Shown: piece by piece, positions 34,311 through 42,698 of the stretch | Layout: each line of letters begins with the position of its first letter | Numbering within the stretch: the first letter of the stretch is position 1 | NCBI GenBank assembly: GCA_017520545.1 | Contig: JAFXFM010000002.1 | Location: forward strand, 124,001 to 188,000 | Origin: Alistipes sp. | Lineage (GTDB): Bacteria > Bacteroidota > Bacteroidia > Bacteroidales > Rikenellaceae | Direction of reading: 5' to 3' | Length of the DNA stretch: 64,000 nucleotides | Made by a program: the position numbers and the translations under genes | The notes under the pieces: generated by a model | Seen by the model: only the letters and a program-made list of their open reading frames with translations | Told to the model about the DNA's origin: nothing | Database searches by the model: none

Positions 34311-35093
34311 TTAATTATTACGGTTATATGAATGTACGCTTTTTTCGGCAGAAGGGAGATAATTTACTCCATACCAACACATTTGCAACGATAGGAATGC
34401 CACAATCAGCACTATGCAAAACTTTTGCACACCCCTTGGGCACATCAATCGCAGATGTATTGCCCCCAAATAGAGAAACCAAGTTGCCGCAGCCCACGCC
34501 TCCTTGGCGTCCCAACTCCAATACTCGCCCCACGCCTGCTTTGCCCACAAAGCACCTGTCAGCATACCGACAGTGAATAACGCCAAACCACCACCGAGCA
34601 GATTATCAATAGCCGGCAGTATGCTCTCATTGCGTTTCACAAGATAGTATATAGCCAGAAGTGTTGCCACACCAAGCAGTGCGTATGAGAACATGTAGAC
34701 CGCCACATGAGGCATAAACCATGCGCTCTGCAACGCCGGCATAAGGCTCTTGTCGTGCAACTCGGGGCGCAGACAATTTATCACCATAAATACTGTGGCA
34801 AGGAGGGTTGAAAAACTCAACACCCACTTAAAACGCCACTTTGCGTATGTTGCCACGCCTGCCACAAGCAGGAAGAGTGAGTACCAAAGACGTGTTTCGC
34901 CCATTGTTCGCATAGGAGGTCGTTCGAGTTCAACCCACAACATCACGACAAAGGCTCCCAACACCGCCACCGCAAACAACGAAGCAATAATGGCAGATTT
35001 TCGGCAATCACGCAACGCAAGCACCGAAGCCACAACCGCTAAAACAGCCGTTACAACAACAAACAACGGAAATATGTTCCAGCCAATCATCAT
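34311..35093 (-). CDS. CcsA/CcmC-like cytochrome c biogenesis protein
   Basis: 260 residues with about eight hydrophobic segments and the tryptophan-rich haem-handling motif 'WGEYWSWDAKEAWAAATW' (WWD-type, about 185). It is the haem-export/ligation half of the system II cytochrome c synthetase. Its start overlaps the resB stop by four bases (ATGA), so the two are translationally coupled. It is followed after 21 bases by the cytochrome c peroxidase, whose three haems it probably helps attach. Confidence 0.88.
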   Translation of the reverse strand: MMIGWNIFPLFVVVTAVLAVVASVLALRDCRKSAIIASLFAVAVLGAFVVMLWVELERPPMRTMGETRLWYSLFLLVAGVATYAKWRFKWVLSFSTLLATVFMVINCLRPELHDKSLMPALQSAWFMPHVAVYMFSYALLGVATLLAIYYLVKRNESILPAIDNLLGGGLALFTVGMLTGALWAKQAWGEYWSWDAKEAWAAATWFLYLGAIHLRLMCPRGVQKFCIVLIVAFLSLQMCWYGVNYLPSAEKSVHSYNRNN

Positions 35094-35920
35094 TGCCCTC
35101 TATTTTGAAAACCTTTCATAAACAACAAAAAGGCACCAAGCAGTAGCAACACTATACCTATTAGCGAAACCACTCGCCAAGGCTCGCGAACAATTTGCAG
35201 CACGCAACCTTCGGGCGCATAACTAACCAAGTATATATCCTCACCGTAGCGTTGCGAGTATGGGCTATTTACCTCGATATCCACAACCTTCTCATCTACG
35301 GCAACTGTGGCTCGAAACTGCTTTGGTGTGCCATCTTCCGAGTGCTCCATCGTGAAATTTTCGAGGCGTAGTTCGTAATCAAGAAAACTCTTTTCTCCGC
35401 GCTCATTTATCGCCTCACGAGAGGGTGTGCAATTTATTTGCATACGCAAAATTTGCTTGTCTGGTGCCCCAAAAAGCATTGATAACAGAGCAAGCAATAG
35501 GCCACAATGTGTGATAAGGAAGCGCCAACGCACACCATTGCTATTTCGCCAACCACGCAATATAACAAGTGTTAAAACTATCAGAACATACAGCCCACCT
35601 CCAACTACAAGCCACGATGTTGTCGAAGGCTCACTCTGCAAACCAAGCACCACACCTATAATGGCCGCTACCGCCAATGCGATATATGTCGCCTCTGCCG
35701 AAAGAAGGTACTGCACCACCACCGATGTCGCACGACGACGATACCCCTCCCAAATAGCCACAAGCCACAATACTCCGACCAAAAGATTCATTGGGAAGGC
35801 AAAAAACCACGCGGGAAATTCGCCAAAGAGCAACTGCACGACAAAAAGAGCAACCGCAACCGTAGCAATCACAACGCGGGGTACAAGTTTTTTTGTCGAA
35901 CAGTTCATTGTTACACACAT
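35090..35920 (-). CDS. ResB-like cytochrome c biogenesis protein
   Basis: About 276 residues from the ATG at 35920; an ATG at 35908 is an alternative and would suit the nearby -7 box, while a longer frame to 35962 looks untypical. Four N-terminal hydrophobic segments are followed by a periplasmic beta domain ('NCTPSREAINERGEKSFLDYELRLENFTMEHSEDGTP...YLVSYAPE') and a last membrane helix, the layout of short Bacteroidales ResB proteins. With CcsA it forms the system II haem ligase. First gene of the peroxidase operon. Confidence 0.8.
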   Translation of the reverse strand: MCVTMNCSTKKLVPRVVIATVAVALFVVQLLFGEFPAWFFAFPMNLLVGVLWLVAIWEGYRRRATSVVVQYLLSAEATYIALAVAAIIGVVLGLQSEPSTTSWLVVGGGLYVLIVLTLVILRGWRNSNGVRWRFLITHCGLLLALLSMLFGAPDKQILRMQINCTPSREAINERGEKSFLDYELRLENFTMEHSEDGTPKQFRATVAVDEKVVDIEVNSPYSQRYGEDIYLVSYAPEGCVLQIVREPWRVVSLIGIVLLLLGAFLLFMKGFQNRGQ

Positions 35921-35924
35921 TTTC

Positions 35925-35932
35925 CAAATGTA
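35925..35932 (-). promoter_or_regulatory. -7 box close to the resB start
   Basis: TACATTTG (minus strand) matches TAnnTTTG. It lies only 5 bases before the ATG at 35920 and 17 before that at 35908, so the message would have little or no leader. Confidence 0.35.
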
Positions 35933-35979
35933 AAGATAGTAATTTTTGGGCGAATACAACATATTTGACTAAATTTTTA

Positions 35980-35987
35980 TATCTTTG
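35980..35987 (+). promoter_or_regulatory. -7 box immediately before the DAACS transporter start
   Basis: TATCTTTG ends six bases before the ATG at 35994. The predicted transcription start falls on or next to the start codon, suggesting a leaderless message. Confidence 0.45.
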
Positions 35988-35993
35988 TCGTTG

Positions 35994-37199
35994 ATGAAAA
36001 AGTTGCTGACAAATTTGGGCTTATGGATTCTTGTGGCGATGGTTGCAGGGGTCATCGTAGGTGTAGTTATGGGTGGCGAAGCAAAGATGTTTGCCCCACT
36101 TGGAACACTATTTATTCAACTTATAAAGATGTTGGTGGTACCACTTGTCGGCATCTCTATAATTTCGGGCGCAGCATCGCTCGGCAGTAGCCGTTCGGCG
36201 GGTAAAATCGGCATTACAAGCATAGGATATATCCTCATCACAACTATTATATCAATTATTTTGGCCATCTCCGCCGGTGTTATCTTCAAGCCCGGCGCTG
36301 GGTTGAGTGCCGAGAGCGTCTCGTCGCTGATACCGAATGGTGCCAATGCCGGAACACCAACCGACCTCTCGTTTTGGGATACCATAATCGGAATGATTCC
36401 AGCCAACCCAATAGAGGCTTTTGCCGAAGGTAACATTCTGCAAATCATCGTCTTTGGACTCTTTCTCGGATTTGGAATTGCCGCTCTCGACGTGGAGAAG
36501 CGCACAAAGGTTACAAATGGTCTTAACTACCTGCTCGACGCACTTATTTGGTGTATAGGCAAGGTGATGTGGGTGGCGCCAATAGGTGTTTTCGGACTGA
36601 TGGCGGAGGCGATGGGAACATTCGGCTTCGACATCTTGTTGAAGGTTATAAATCTGCTGTGGGTCGATTTGATTGCCGTATTTGTAATGGGCATAGTAGT
36701 ATATCCGCTTACCGTAATGCTCCTCTCGAAGGTTGGCATTAAGGATTTCTTCTCGGCGATGTTGCGACCACAGATTGTCGCCTTCTCGACTGCCTCGTCG
36801 ATGGCTACACTCCCTGTAACTATGTCGGCGTGCGACAAAATGGGGGTCTCGAAGGAGGTTACGGGTTTTGTCATACCACTCGGGGCAACGATAAATATGA
36901 CGGGTAATGCCATTTACTACACCTTGGTTGCCCTATTTTTCGCGCAGATATACGGTATTGAACTCGGTATACCGCAATATGTCGCCATCACCATAACCGC
37001 CTCACTCGGCAGCATTGGTCAGGCAGGCGTTCCGGGCCCTACGCTGATGGTCGTGGCGGTGTTGGTAGCCGCAGGCATTCCGATTGAGGGTTTGCCGCTG
37101 TTGTATGCCCTCGACCGCATCTTCGATATGATTCGCACCGTTCTAAACATCACGGGCGATGCTGCATGTGCCGTAGTAACAGACAGATTTGCAAAGTAA
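35994..37199 (+). CDS. Dicarboxylate/amino acid:cation symporter (DAACS family)
   Basis: About 401 residues from the ATG at 35994; a TTG nine bases earlier is unlikely. Eight or so membrane segments and the family's re-entrant motifs: 'AFSTASSMATLPVTM' (Ser-rich loop) and 'GATINMTGNAIYY' (usual NMDGT, here with Thr and Asn changed), then 'DRIFDMIRTVLNITGDAACAVV' in the last segment. Takes up glutamate, aspartate or a C4-dicarboxylate with sodium or protons. The NMTGN variation may change cation or substrate binding. Divergent from the resB operon. Confidence 0.88.
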   Translation: MKKLLTNLGLWILVAMVAGVIVGVVMGGEAKMFAPLGTLFIQLIKMLVVPLVGISIISGAASLGSSRSAGKIGITSIGYILITTIISIILAISAGVIFKPGAGLSAESVSSLIPNGANAGTPTDLSFWDTIIGMIPANPIEAFAEGNILQIIVFGLFLGFGIAALDVEKRTKVTNGLNYLLDALIWCIGKVMWVAPIGVFGLMAEAMGTFGFDILLKVINLLWVDLIAVFVMGIVVYPLTVMLLSKVGIKDFFSAMLRPQIVAFSTASSMATLPVTMSACDKMGVSKEVTGFVIPLGATINMTGNAIYYTLVALFFAQIYGIELGIPQYVAITITASLGSIGQAGVPGPTLMVVAVLVAAGIPIEGLPLLYALDRIFDMIRTVLNITGDAACAVVTDRFAK

Positions 37200-37217
37200 A
37201 AGCATTAAATAAAACGA

Positions 37218-37240
37218 GCCAATAGCCAATGGCTAAAAGC
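37218..37240. repeat. GCCAATAGCCAATGGCTAA-type intergenic phrase
   Basis: Contains TAGCCAATGGCTA, a near-perfect palindrome. Related phrases occur at 41196-41210 (over the metX start) and 50374-50393 (over the U32 start). Confidence 0.5.
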
Positions 37241-37250
37241 AAAATAAAAT

Positions 37251-37820
37251 ATGGAACAGATAGAGTATTTCGATACATTTGAGAACAACCTTTTGAAGGA
37301 GATGTTGCGCCTTTGTACCTCGTACAAGATGTTGGAGGGCACACTTCTCTCGTCGGAGGATTTGGACGAGCGTTGGAAGGAGTATGCTCCCGAGTATATG
37401 GCGGACGCTGTGCCACAGGTAAACGCCTTCCCCGCAGCGGCTATTGCGTGGGCCGGATATGTGGGTATGGCTGTGGCTCATCGCTGGGACGAAAATTGGG
37501 AGCTCTATGCCACCGAGCCTTACGAGAAGTTGCACGGTGGGCAGGGTTTTGACGATATGGACGAGCATATCCTGCAAAACATCTTGGGATTGTCGCTCGA
37601 TAGCGAAGAGGCAAAGAAAATCGAGGAGATGATGCGTCGTTGCGCCAACACGGCAATCACCTACATTCGTCGTGAGGATACCGAAGCGCAGAGCACCAAG
37701 GCATTCTACATTTTTGCCCGCACCACTCGCGTTTTGTTCCGCATAGGTGCAGCGATGGAGCTACATCGTCTCGGCTACAAATTCGAGAAGGTAAATTTTG
37801 GCGAAGAGGGGGCAAACTAA
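37251..37820 (+). CDS. Conserved hypothetical protein
   Basis: 189 residues, no signal peptide, largely helical. Notable stretches: 'FPAAAIAWAGYVGMAVAHRWDENW' (hydrophobic, might be amphipathic) and 'AFYIFARTTRVLFRIGAAMELHRLGYKFEKV'. I do not recognise a named family, though similar short cytoplasmic proteins occur in other Bacteroidales. It starts 51 bases after the transporter gene and ends two bases before the convergent glycosyltransferase stop, with no terminator in between. Confidence 0.7.
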   Translation: MEQIEYFDTFENNLLKEMLRLCTSYKMLEGTLLSSEDLDERWKEYAPEYMADAVPQVNAFPAAAIAWAGYVGMAVAHRWDENWELYATEPYEKLHGGQGFDDMDEHILQNILGLSLDSEEAKKIEEMMRRCANTAITYIRREDTEAQSTKAFYIFARTTRVLFRIGAAMELHRLGYKFEKVNFGEEGAN

Positions 37821-37822
37821 CA

Positions 37823-38965
37823 CTACTTCGCTGCGCAAAGTTGCTTCAAACTGTCGTTGAGTATAGCGCCAACGCGCTCAACAGAGAACTCTTCGATAAG
37901 GGCATCTCGCTCGGAATAGTCGGGCGCGGAGTCGGCCACCTCTATCGCTCGAAGCATACCCTCGTATAGACTCTCCTCGTTGTGGTCGCACTGCACAACC
38001 GTGTTGAGCCCCGCAAACATCTCGCGCGAAGGGGTTATACGTCCCGTTTCGCTCAAAATCACACGGTTAATCTTCAAATAAGAGGTTATTTTGCTCGACA
38101 AGAATGGGTCTTTCACCCTATCGGCATCAATATCGACCAAAATCTTTGCACGACGGAAATAGGGCGCAAGATCGGTGGTGTACTCACCCTCCTCGATATG
38201 TTGTCGCTCCTCCTCGGTTAAGATACTCTCCACACCTCGAAGTTTGGTATCGCGCCCAACGACCATAAATTTCGCTTCGGGGTACACTTTTAGCAGCCGC
38301 TTAAAAGCCCTCAAAAAGTGGCTTGGATTGCGCAAACCATAGAAATTTCCTGTATATAACAGCACCAACTCCTCCGACACGGGGTATTCGTAGCGACAAA
38401 TAGGCGACGGAGTGAGTAGTGTTACCCCCTTTCTCGTAACTGACGGCTTACAGAGCGAGAGTTGATATTCGAGCATATGGCTATTCGACGCCGCCACAAG
38501 ATCTGCCGCAGAAAAGATACGTTGTGAGATCCATTTTTTGCCCCTAAACTCGCTCCTCTTACGAATCCAGCCTCCGGGGGCAGGAAAAGCATCGACCGTA
38601 TAGATTGCGAACTTGCAACCCAACTGCTTGGCTATGCGTTTGCCCGCAACTATCGAGGTAAGATTTACATTGTTTAGAAAAGAAATAACCACATCGTAAT
38701 CCCTCGCCACCATCTTCACTGCCTTGCGGCTCCAACAATTCGACACGGGTGTTGCGCCAAACCATCTTATAAAACGCCTCTGCCACGCCATCTTCTTGGT
38801 TGGATATGGAAGCGTATAGCACTCTCTGATACCTTCGATGGGGCACTTAGGCTCACAATCGCTCAACAGGTCAATCTCGTGCTCCGACACAAGTTGCCCG
38901 AGGAGATTGGCTGCGATAGTCGGCATTGCATCGCCCAGCTGAAAACAGATGGCAAGAATCTTCAT
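37823..38965 (-). CDS. Glycosyltransferase family 4-like protein
   Basis: 380 residues with a two-Rossmann GT-B layout. N-terminal half: 'MKILAICFQLGDAMP' and 'YDVVISFLNNVNL'. The C-terminal donor-binding half begins with 'ELVLLYTGNFYGLRNPSHFLRAFKRLLKVYPEAKFMVVGRD' and ends with a helix-rich region containing 'SSKITSYLKINRVILS', in the place of the usual E-x7-E loop. Donor and acceptor not predictable. It is the last gene after metY-metX-hom on the same strand (23-base gap), with no obvious functional link; co-transcription is likely by spacing. Confidence 0.78.
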   Translation of the reverse strand: MKILAICFQLGDAMPTIAANLLGQLVSEHEIDLLSDCEPKCPIEGIRECYTLPYPTKKMAWQRRFIRWFGATPVSNCWSRKAVKMVARDYDVVISFLNNVNLTSIVAGKRIAKQLGCKFAIYTVDAFPAPGGWIRKRSEFRGKKWISQRIFSAADLVAASNSHMLEYQLSLCKPSVTRKGVTLLTPSPICRYEYPVSEELVLLYTGNFYGLRNPSHFLRAFKRLLKVYPEAKFMVVGRDTKLRGVESILTEEERQHIEEGEYTTDLAPYFRRAKILVDIDADRVKDPFLSSKITSYLKINRVILSETGRITPSREMFAGLNTVVQCDHNEESLYEGMLRAIEVADSAPDYSERDALIEEFSVERVGAILNDSLKQLCAAK

Positions 38966-38988
38966 ATCTACTATTTGCGAGAACTCCT

Positions 38989-40179
38989 TTACTTTGTAGG
39001 ATATGCCGCAATAAAGAGGTCGCGCTCACGAATCTGCGCACTAATTCTGTGCAGGTTGGCTAACGAAATGTGTCCTACCAGATACTTGTAGTCGTCGCTG
39101 ACATACTGCTCCTCGATGCTTGCAAACTCAAACAAAGCTCTATCCTCGGCATTCGAGTAGCGGAGATATACACGCACCAAAACGTCGTCGGTATATTCAA
39201 CCGGTGTGCGACCAATCATTCGCTTATACTCATAGCGGTAGTTGTAGAAGCAGGCCATAATATCGCTCAACACAGCCGAGCCTGTTGGGTGGCCACCTGC
39301 ACCACGACCAAACATAAACTGCTTGTCGTAGAATTTTCCCTTAATAACCACGCCATTGAACTCGTCCTCGACCGAGTAGATATACTTATCACGCGAAATG
39401 AGCTGTGGCATAACGCTCATAATAATTTTGCCGTTATCCAATTTTTCGACGTGAGCAACCAACTTGTAGCGACGCTCCTTCTCGTTTGCAAAACGAATAT
39501 CGTTATCGTTCATCGAAGATATGCCGTAGGTAAAAATTTTCTCAGGCGAAACGTAGCAACCAAAGGCGTGAACCGTGATAATAATCAACTTAAACAACGA
39601 GTCCCAACCGCCAATATCGAGCGTAGGGTCGCTCTCGGCAAAGCCCAACTCCTGCGCACGACGCAAGGCAACGTCGTAGGAGTAGTTCTCGTTGAAGATT
39701 TTCGACAAGATAAAGTTCGACGAGCCATTTAAGATTCCCTTCACCGATACGAGAAGGTCGTTATCGTAGTACTCTTCGAGGTTGCGGATAACGGGAATAC
39801 TACCGCACGCCGAAGCGTCGTAGAGGAGTGCCACATTGTGCTCTCGTTGCAACTCAATCAACTCAGGAAGGTGATGTGCCAACATCTTTTTGTTGCCCGA
39901 CACCACCGAAAGACCGCTCTGCAAAGCTCGCTTTACGATGTGGTATGCAGCCTCTGCGTCGTCAATCAACTCGACGATAAGATTTATATCTTTGTCTGCA
40001 AAAATATCGTCAGCATTGTCGGTAAAATCAATCTTCACGCCACGCTGCTTGGTGATGTCGCGCACGCAAACGCGCTTGATTATCGCCTCCTTCGACGAGA
40101 TGGTGTTCAGCACGTCGTAAAGACCTCGGCCCACATTGCCGAAGCCGAACATTCCGATTGTAAGTTGTTTGTTTCCCAT
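38989..40179 (-). CDS. hom: Homoserine dehydrogenase
   Basis: About 396 residues from the ATG at 40179 (an ATG at 40191 overlaps the metX stop). The NAD(P)-binding turn 'GMFGFGNVGRGLYDVL' opens the protein. Family marks: 'VELIDDAEAAYHIVKRALQSGLSVVSGNKKMLAHH', 'YDASACGSIPVIRNLEEYY', 'KGILNGSSNFILSKI' and 'ELGFAESDPTLDIGGWDSLFKLIII'. It reduces aspartate semialdehyde to homoserine, the substrate of the MetX product upstream. Monofunctional: no aspartokinase domain. Confidence 0.88.
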   Translation of the reverse strand: MGNKQLTIGMFGFGNVGRGLYDVLNTISSKEAIIKRVCVRDITKQRGVKIDFTDNADDIFADKDINLIVELIDDAEAAYHIVKRALQSGLSVVSGNKKMLAHHLPELIELQREHNVALLYDASACGSIPVIRNLEEYYDNDLLVSVKGILNGSSNFILSKIFNENYSYDVALRRAQELGFAESDPTLDIGGWDSLFKLIIITVHAFGCYVSPEKIFTYGISSMNDNDIRFANEKERRYKLVAHVEKLDNGKIIMSVMPQLISRDKYIYSVEDEFNGVVIKGKFYDKQFMFGRGAGGHPTGSAVLSDIMACFYNYRYEYKRMIGRTPVEYTDDVLVRVYLRYSNAEDRALFEFASIEEQYVSDDYKYLVGHISLANLHRISAQIRERDLFIAAYPTK

Positions 40180-40183
40180 ATCT

Positions 40184-41203
40184 CTATTCATTTATAAATT
40201 CCAATATAAGTTTGTTGAGCGACTCTGCCTCAACCAAAAATCCATCGTGTCCGAACGACGAGTCGATAAGGTGGTAGTGCGCACCCTTGATATTGTCGGC
40301 AAGATAGCGATTTTCGACCTCCGTAAAGAGGATATCGCTCGTGATACCCACCACAAAAGTTCGGCTCTTTATCGCCTTCAAAGCCTCCTCCACGCCTCCT
40401 CTGCCACGACCAATATCGTGCGAATCTACCGCTTGCGATATGCGATAGTAGGCATAGGCATTAAAGCGGCGGCGCAACTTCTCTCCCTGATAACGCTGAT
40501 AGGAGTGTACTCGGCGTTTGAACAAATCTCCCTTCAACGCCTCGTCGTCCTGCTGCGTCAGGCAGTACGCCGGACCTCCTCGATAACTCAACAACGCTAC
40601 ACTTCGTGCAATTGCCATTCCGTTCTCGCCTGCCTCATCGCGACGCTCACCAAATGTTGGGTCGTTTTCGAGAATCATTCGCTGCGACTCGTTGAATGCC
40701 GAAATCCACGGCGTTGTGGTTGCTCCGGTAGCGATAAGCACAAGGTTCTCCGCCAAGTCGGGATTCATCAACGACCACTCCAAACACTGAAAACCGCCTA
40801 TCGAGCTACCAATAAGGAGCTTGACGCGCTTTATGCCGAGATGCTCCGCCAAGCGACGATGACACTCCGCCATATCGCGCACCGTAACCATCGGGAAGTC
40901 GCCATACCACTTCTCGCCCGTAGTCGGATTCACAGAGAGTGGACCCGTAGTGCCATAGTGCGAGCCGAGGAAGTTGGCGCAGATGATAAAGTAGCGCGAC
41001 GAGTCGAGCAACTTGCCCTCGCCAATCATCTCGGGCCACCACGACTCCACATCGGACGATGCGGTTAGGGCGTGGCACACCCAGATAATGTTCGAGTCAT
41101 CGGCATTGCGCTCTCCAAGGGTGTCGTAAGCGATTGTCAGTTCGCTCAACACCCCTCCCGCCTCCAAGTGCAAAGGTGTAGTATCGTGAAAAAATTTAGC
41201 CAT
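40184..41203 (-). CDS. metX: Homoserine O-acetyltransferase
   Basis: 339 residues, alpha/beta hydrolase fold. Nucleophile elbow 'GSSIGGFQCLEWS' (Ser about 147), acid near 'SDILFTEVE' and catalytic His in 'DSSFGHDGFLVE', all present and in order, plus the 'SRYFIICANFLGSHYGTTGP' family segment. It converts homoserine to O-acetylhomoserine for methionine synthesis. Start ATGGCTAAATTT falls inside the GCTAATGGCTAA repeat phrase. Between metY (21-base gap) and hom (start 4 bases after the stop). Confidence 0.92.
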   Translation of the reverse strand: MAKFFHDTTPLHLEAGGVLSELTIAYDTLGERNADDSNIIWVCHALTASSDVESWWPEMIGEGKLLDSSRYFIICANFLGSHYGTTGPLSVNPTTGEKWYGDFPMVTVRDMAECHRRLAEHLGIKRVKLLIGSSIGGFQCLEWSLMNPDLAENLVLIATGATTTPWISAFNESQRMILENDPTFGERRDEAGENGMAIARSVALLSYRGGPAYCLTQQDDEALKGDLFKRRVHSYQRYQGEKLRRRFNAYAYYRISQAVDSHDIGRGRGGVEEALKAIKSRTFVVGITSDILFTEVENRYLADNIKGAHYHLIDSSFGHDGFLVEAESLNKLILEFINE

Positions 41204-41224
41204 TAGCCAATTTTTTATTTTGCA

Positions 41225-42505
41225 TTATATATTTTTGAACGCCTGCTCGAAGTCCTCGATAATATCCTCAACAGCCTCCAAGCCCGCCGAGATACGCAAC
41301 AAGGTAGGCGCGATACCCGCCTTAACCTTCGCCTCGTCGCTCAACTGCTTGTGAGTGGTCGATGCAGGGTGGGTAACAACGGTTATTGAGTCGCCAATCA
41401 TTGTCATATTGGCAACCAACTTTAACCCCTCAACAAAGCGCACTGTGCTCTCCAACGTTCCCTTCAACTCCACTGATATAACACACGCAGCGCCCTTGCG
41501 GAAGTATTTCTGAGCCAAAGCGTAACTTGCATCCTCCTCGAAGCCTACGTAGCTTACCGCCTTAACATTCTTGTTCGCGCGGAAGAACTCTGCCAACTTT
41601 GCCGTTGCCTCCGCCTCGTGGCGAACACGCAACGAGAGGGTTTCCAGACCAAGCATCATCAGGTAGGTATCGAAAGGCGAAGGGCAGCAACCAAAGTCGC
41701 GCAATCCATCAACGCGACACTTCACAATAAACGCCTGATTATGGAAGGTATTCCACAAGTTCAAGCCGTGATAACCCTCCGATGGGCCGTCAATCTCAGG
41801 ATAGCGACCGTTGCCCCAATCGAATGTTCCGCCATCGACAATGATTCCGCCCATAGCCGTACCGTGGCCATTTATCCACTTTGTAGCCGAGTCGCAGATG
41901 ATATCGGCACCCCACTCGAACGGGTTGCAAAGGTATCCGCAAGCACCAAAGGTGTTGTCCACAACCAGAGGCATTTGATGCGAGTGAGCAACCTTTGCCA
42001 ACGCCTCAATATCGGCTACGATGCAGCCGGGGTTGGACATCGACTCTACGAACACGAAACGAGTCTTCTCGTCAATCAACTCCTCGATGCTCTCGGGTGA
42101 AGCGTTCTTTGCAAAGCGCACCTCAACGCCGAGGTTTCGCAACGAAATGGTGAATTGGTTGTGTGTTCCGCCATAGACATATGGCGAAGTAACTATATTG
42201 TCGCCCGCCTTGGCAAGAGCCGTAACGGTGAGCAGAATTGCCGACATACCCGACGAGGTAGCAAGCGCACCCACGCCGCCATAGAGAGCCGCAACACGAT
42301 TTTCGTAGGCTGCGGTCGTTGGGTTGTGAATACGGGTGTATATATTGCCCGGCTCGCTCAATTCGAAGAGGTTTGCCGCATATTCGCAAGTTTTGAAGTG
42401 GTAAGCAGCAGTTGGGTATATCGCCAAACCACGCGACAGTGTGTGGTCGGGAGTATATCCGCCGTGAATCTGCAATGTCTCGAATCGTAATTTTTTCTCG
42501 CCCAT
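41225..42505 (-). CDS. metY: O-acetylhomoserine sulfhydrylase (PLP-dependent Cys/Met metabolism enzyme)
   Basis: 426 residues. PLP-fold marks: 'YTRIHNPTTAAYENRVAALYGG', 'GALATSSGMSAILLTV', 'VDNTFGACGYLCNPFEWGADI', and 'CDSATKWINGHGTAMGG' with the Schiff-base Lys in SATKW. The closing part contains 'MTMIGDSITVVTHPASTTHKQL', which is typical of the O-acetylhomoserine group. It incorporates sulfide into O-acetylhomoserine to form homocysteine. First gene of the metY-metX-hom unit, with a -7 box 32 bases upstream. Confidence 0.9.
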   Translation of the reverse strand: MGEKKLRFETLQIHGGYTPDHTLSRGLAIYPTAAYHFKTCEYAANLFELSEPGNIYTRIHNPTTAAYENRVAALYGGVGALATSSGMSAILLTVTALAKAGDNIVTSPYVYGGTHNQFTISLRNLGVEVRFAKNASPESIEELIDEKTRFVFVESMSNPGCIVADIEALAKVAHSHQMPLVVDNTFGACGYLCNPFEWGADIICDSATKWINGHGTAMGGIIVDGGTFDWGNGRYPEIDGPSEGYHGLNLWNTFHNQAFIVKCRVDGLRDFGCCPSPFDTYLMMLGLETLSLRVRHEAEATAKLAEFFRANKNVKAVSYVGFEEDASYALAQKYFRKGAACVISVELKGTLESTVRFVEGLKLVANMTMIGDSITVVTHPASTTHKQLSDEAKVKAGIAPTLLRISAGLEAVEDIIEDFEQAFKNI

Positions 42506-42536
42506 CGTTCCTACTATAAATATATATTTAATCGGA

Positions 42537-42544
42537 CAAAGTTA
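42537..42544 (-). promoter_or_regulatory. metY: -7 box of the metY operon
   Basis: TAACTTTG on the minus strand is an exact match, 32 bases upstream of the metY start. Its -33 region falls inside the TTTCCG repeat tract. No SAM riboswitch fold was seen in the short leader. Confidence 0.55.
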
Positions 42545-42548
42545 GTAC

Positions 42549-42616
42549 AAAAAACGGAAAACGGAAAGCGGAAAACGGAAAACTTTTGAATTTAGTTAGT
42601 AGAGAGTAGTGAGTAG
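42549..42616. repeat. CGGAAAA and TTAGTTAGTAGAGAGTAG intergenic repeats
   Basis: Four GGAAAACGG/GGAAAGCGG-type units (42549-42586) are followed by TTTAGTTAGTAGAGAGTAG (from 42591) and TGAGTAG. The same phrases lie at 15993-16140, there with the CGG-type phrase inverted. Confidence 0.65.
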
Positions 42617-42650
42617 TTAAAATATATTGCGCCACTAACACCCCTAATAA

Positions 42651-42682
42651 AAAAACGGATTGAGGTGCCCCAATCCGTTTTT
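42651..42682. terminator. Terminator after the OPA transporter gene
   Basis: AAAAACGGATTG (42651-42662) pairs perfectly with CAATCCGTTTTT (42671-42682), 8-base loop, with A and T runs on both sides. Closes the minus-strand glycerophosphodiester block. Confidence 0.8.
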
Positions 42683-42698
42683 ACTGCGCTATTGCAAA

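Noticed and set aside
42506-42650. SAM riboswitch upstream of the methionine genes
   Set aside because: The leader between the -7 box and metY is only about 30 bases, and the further upstream part is repeat; no conserved riboswitch core was seen.
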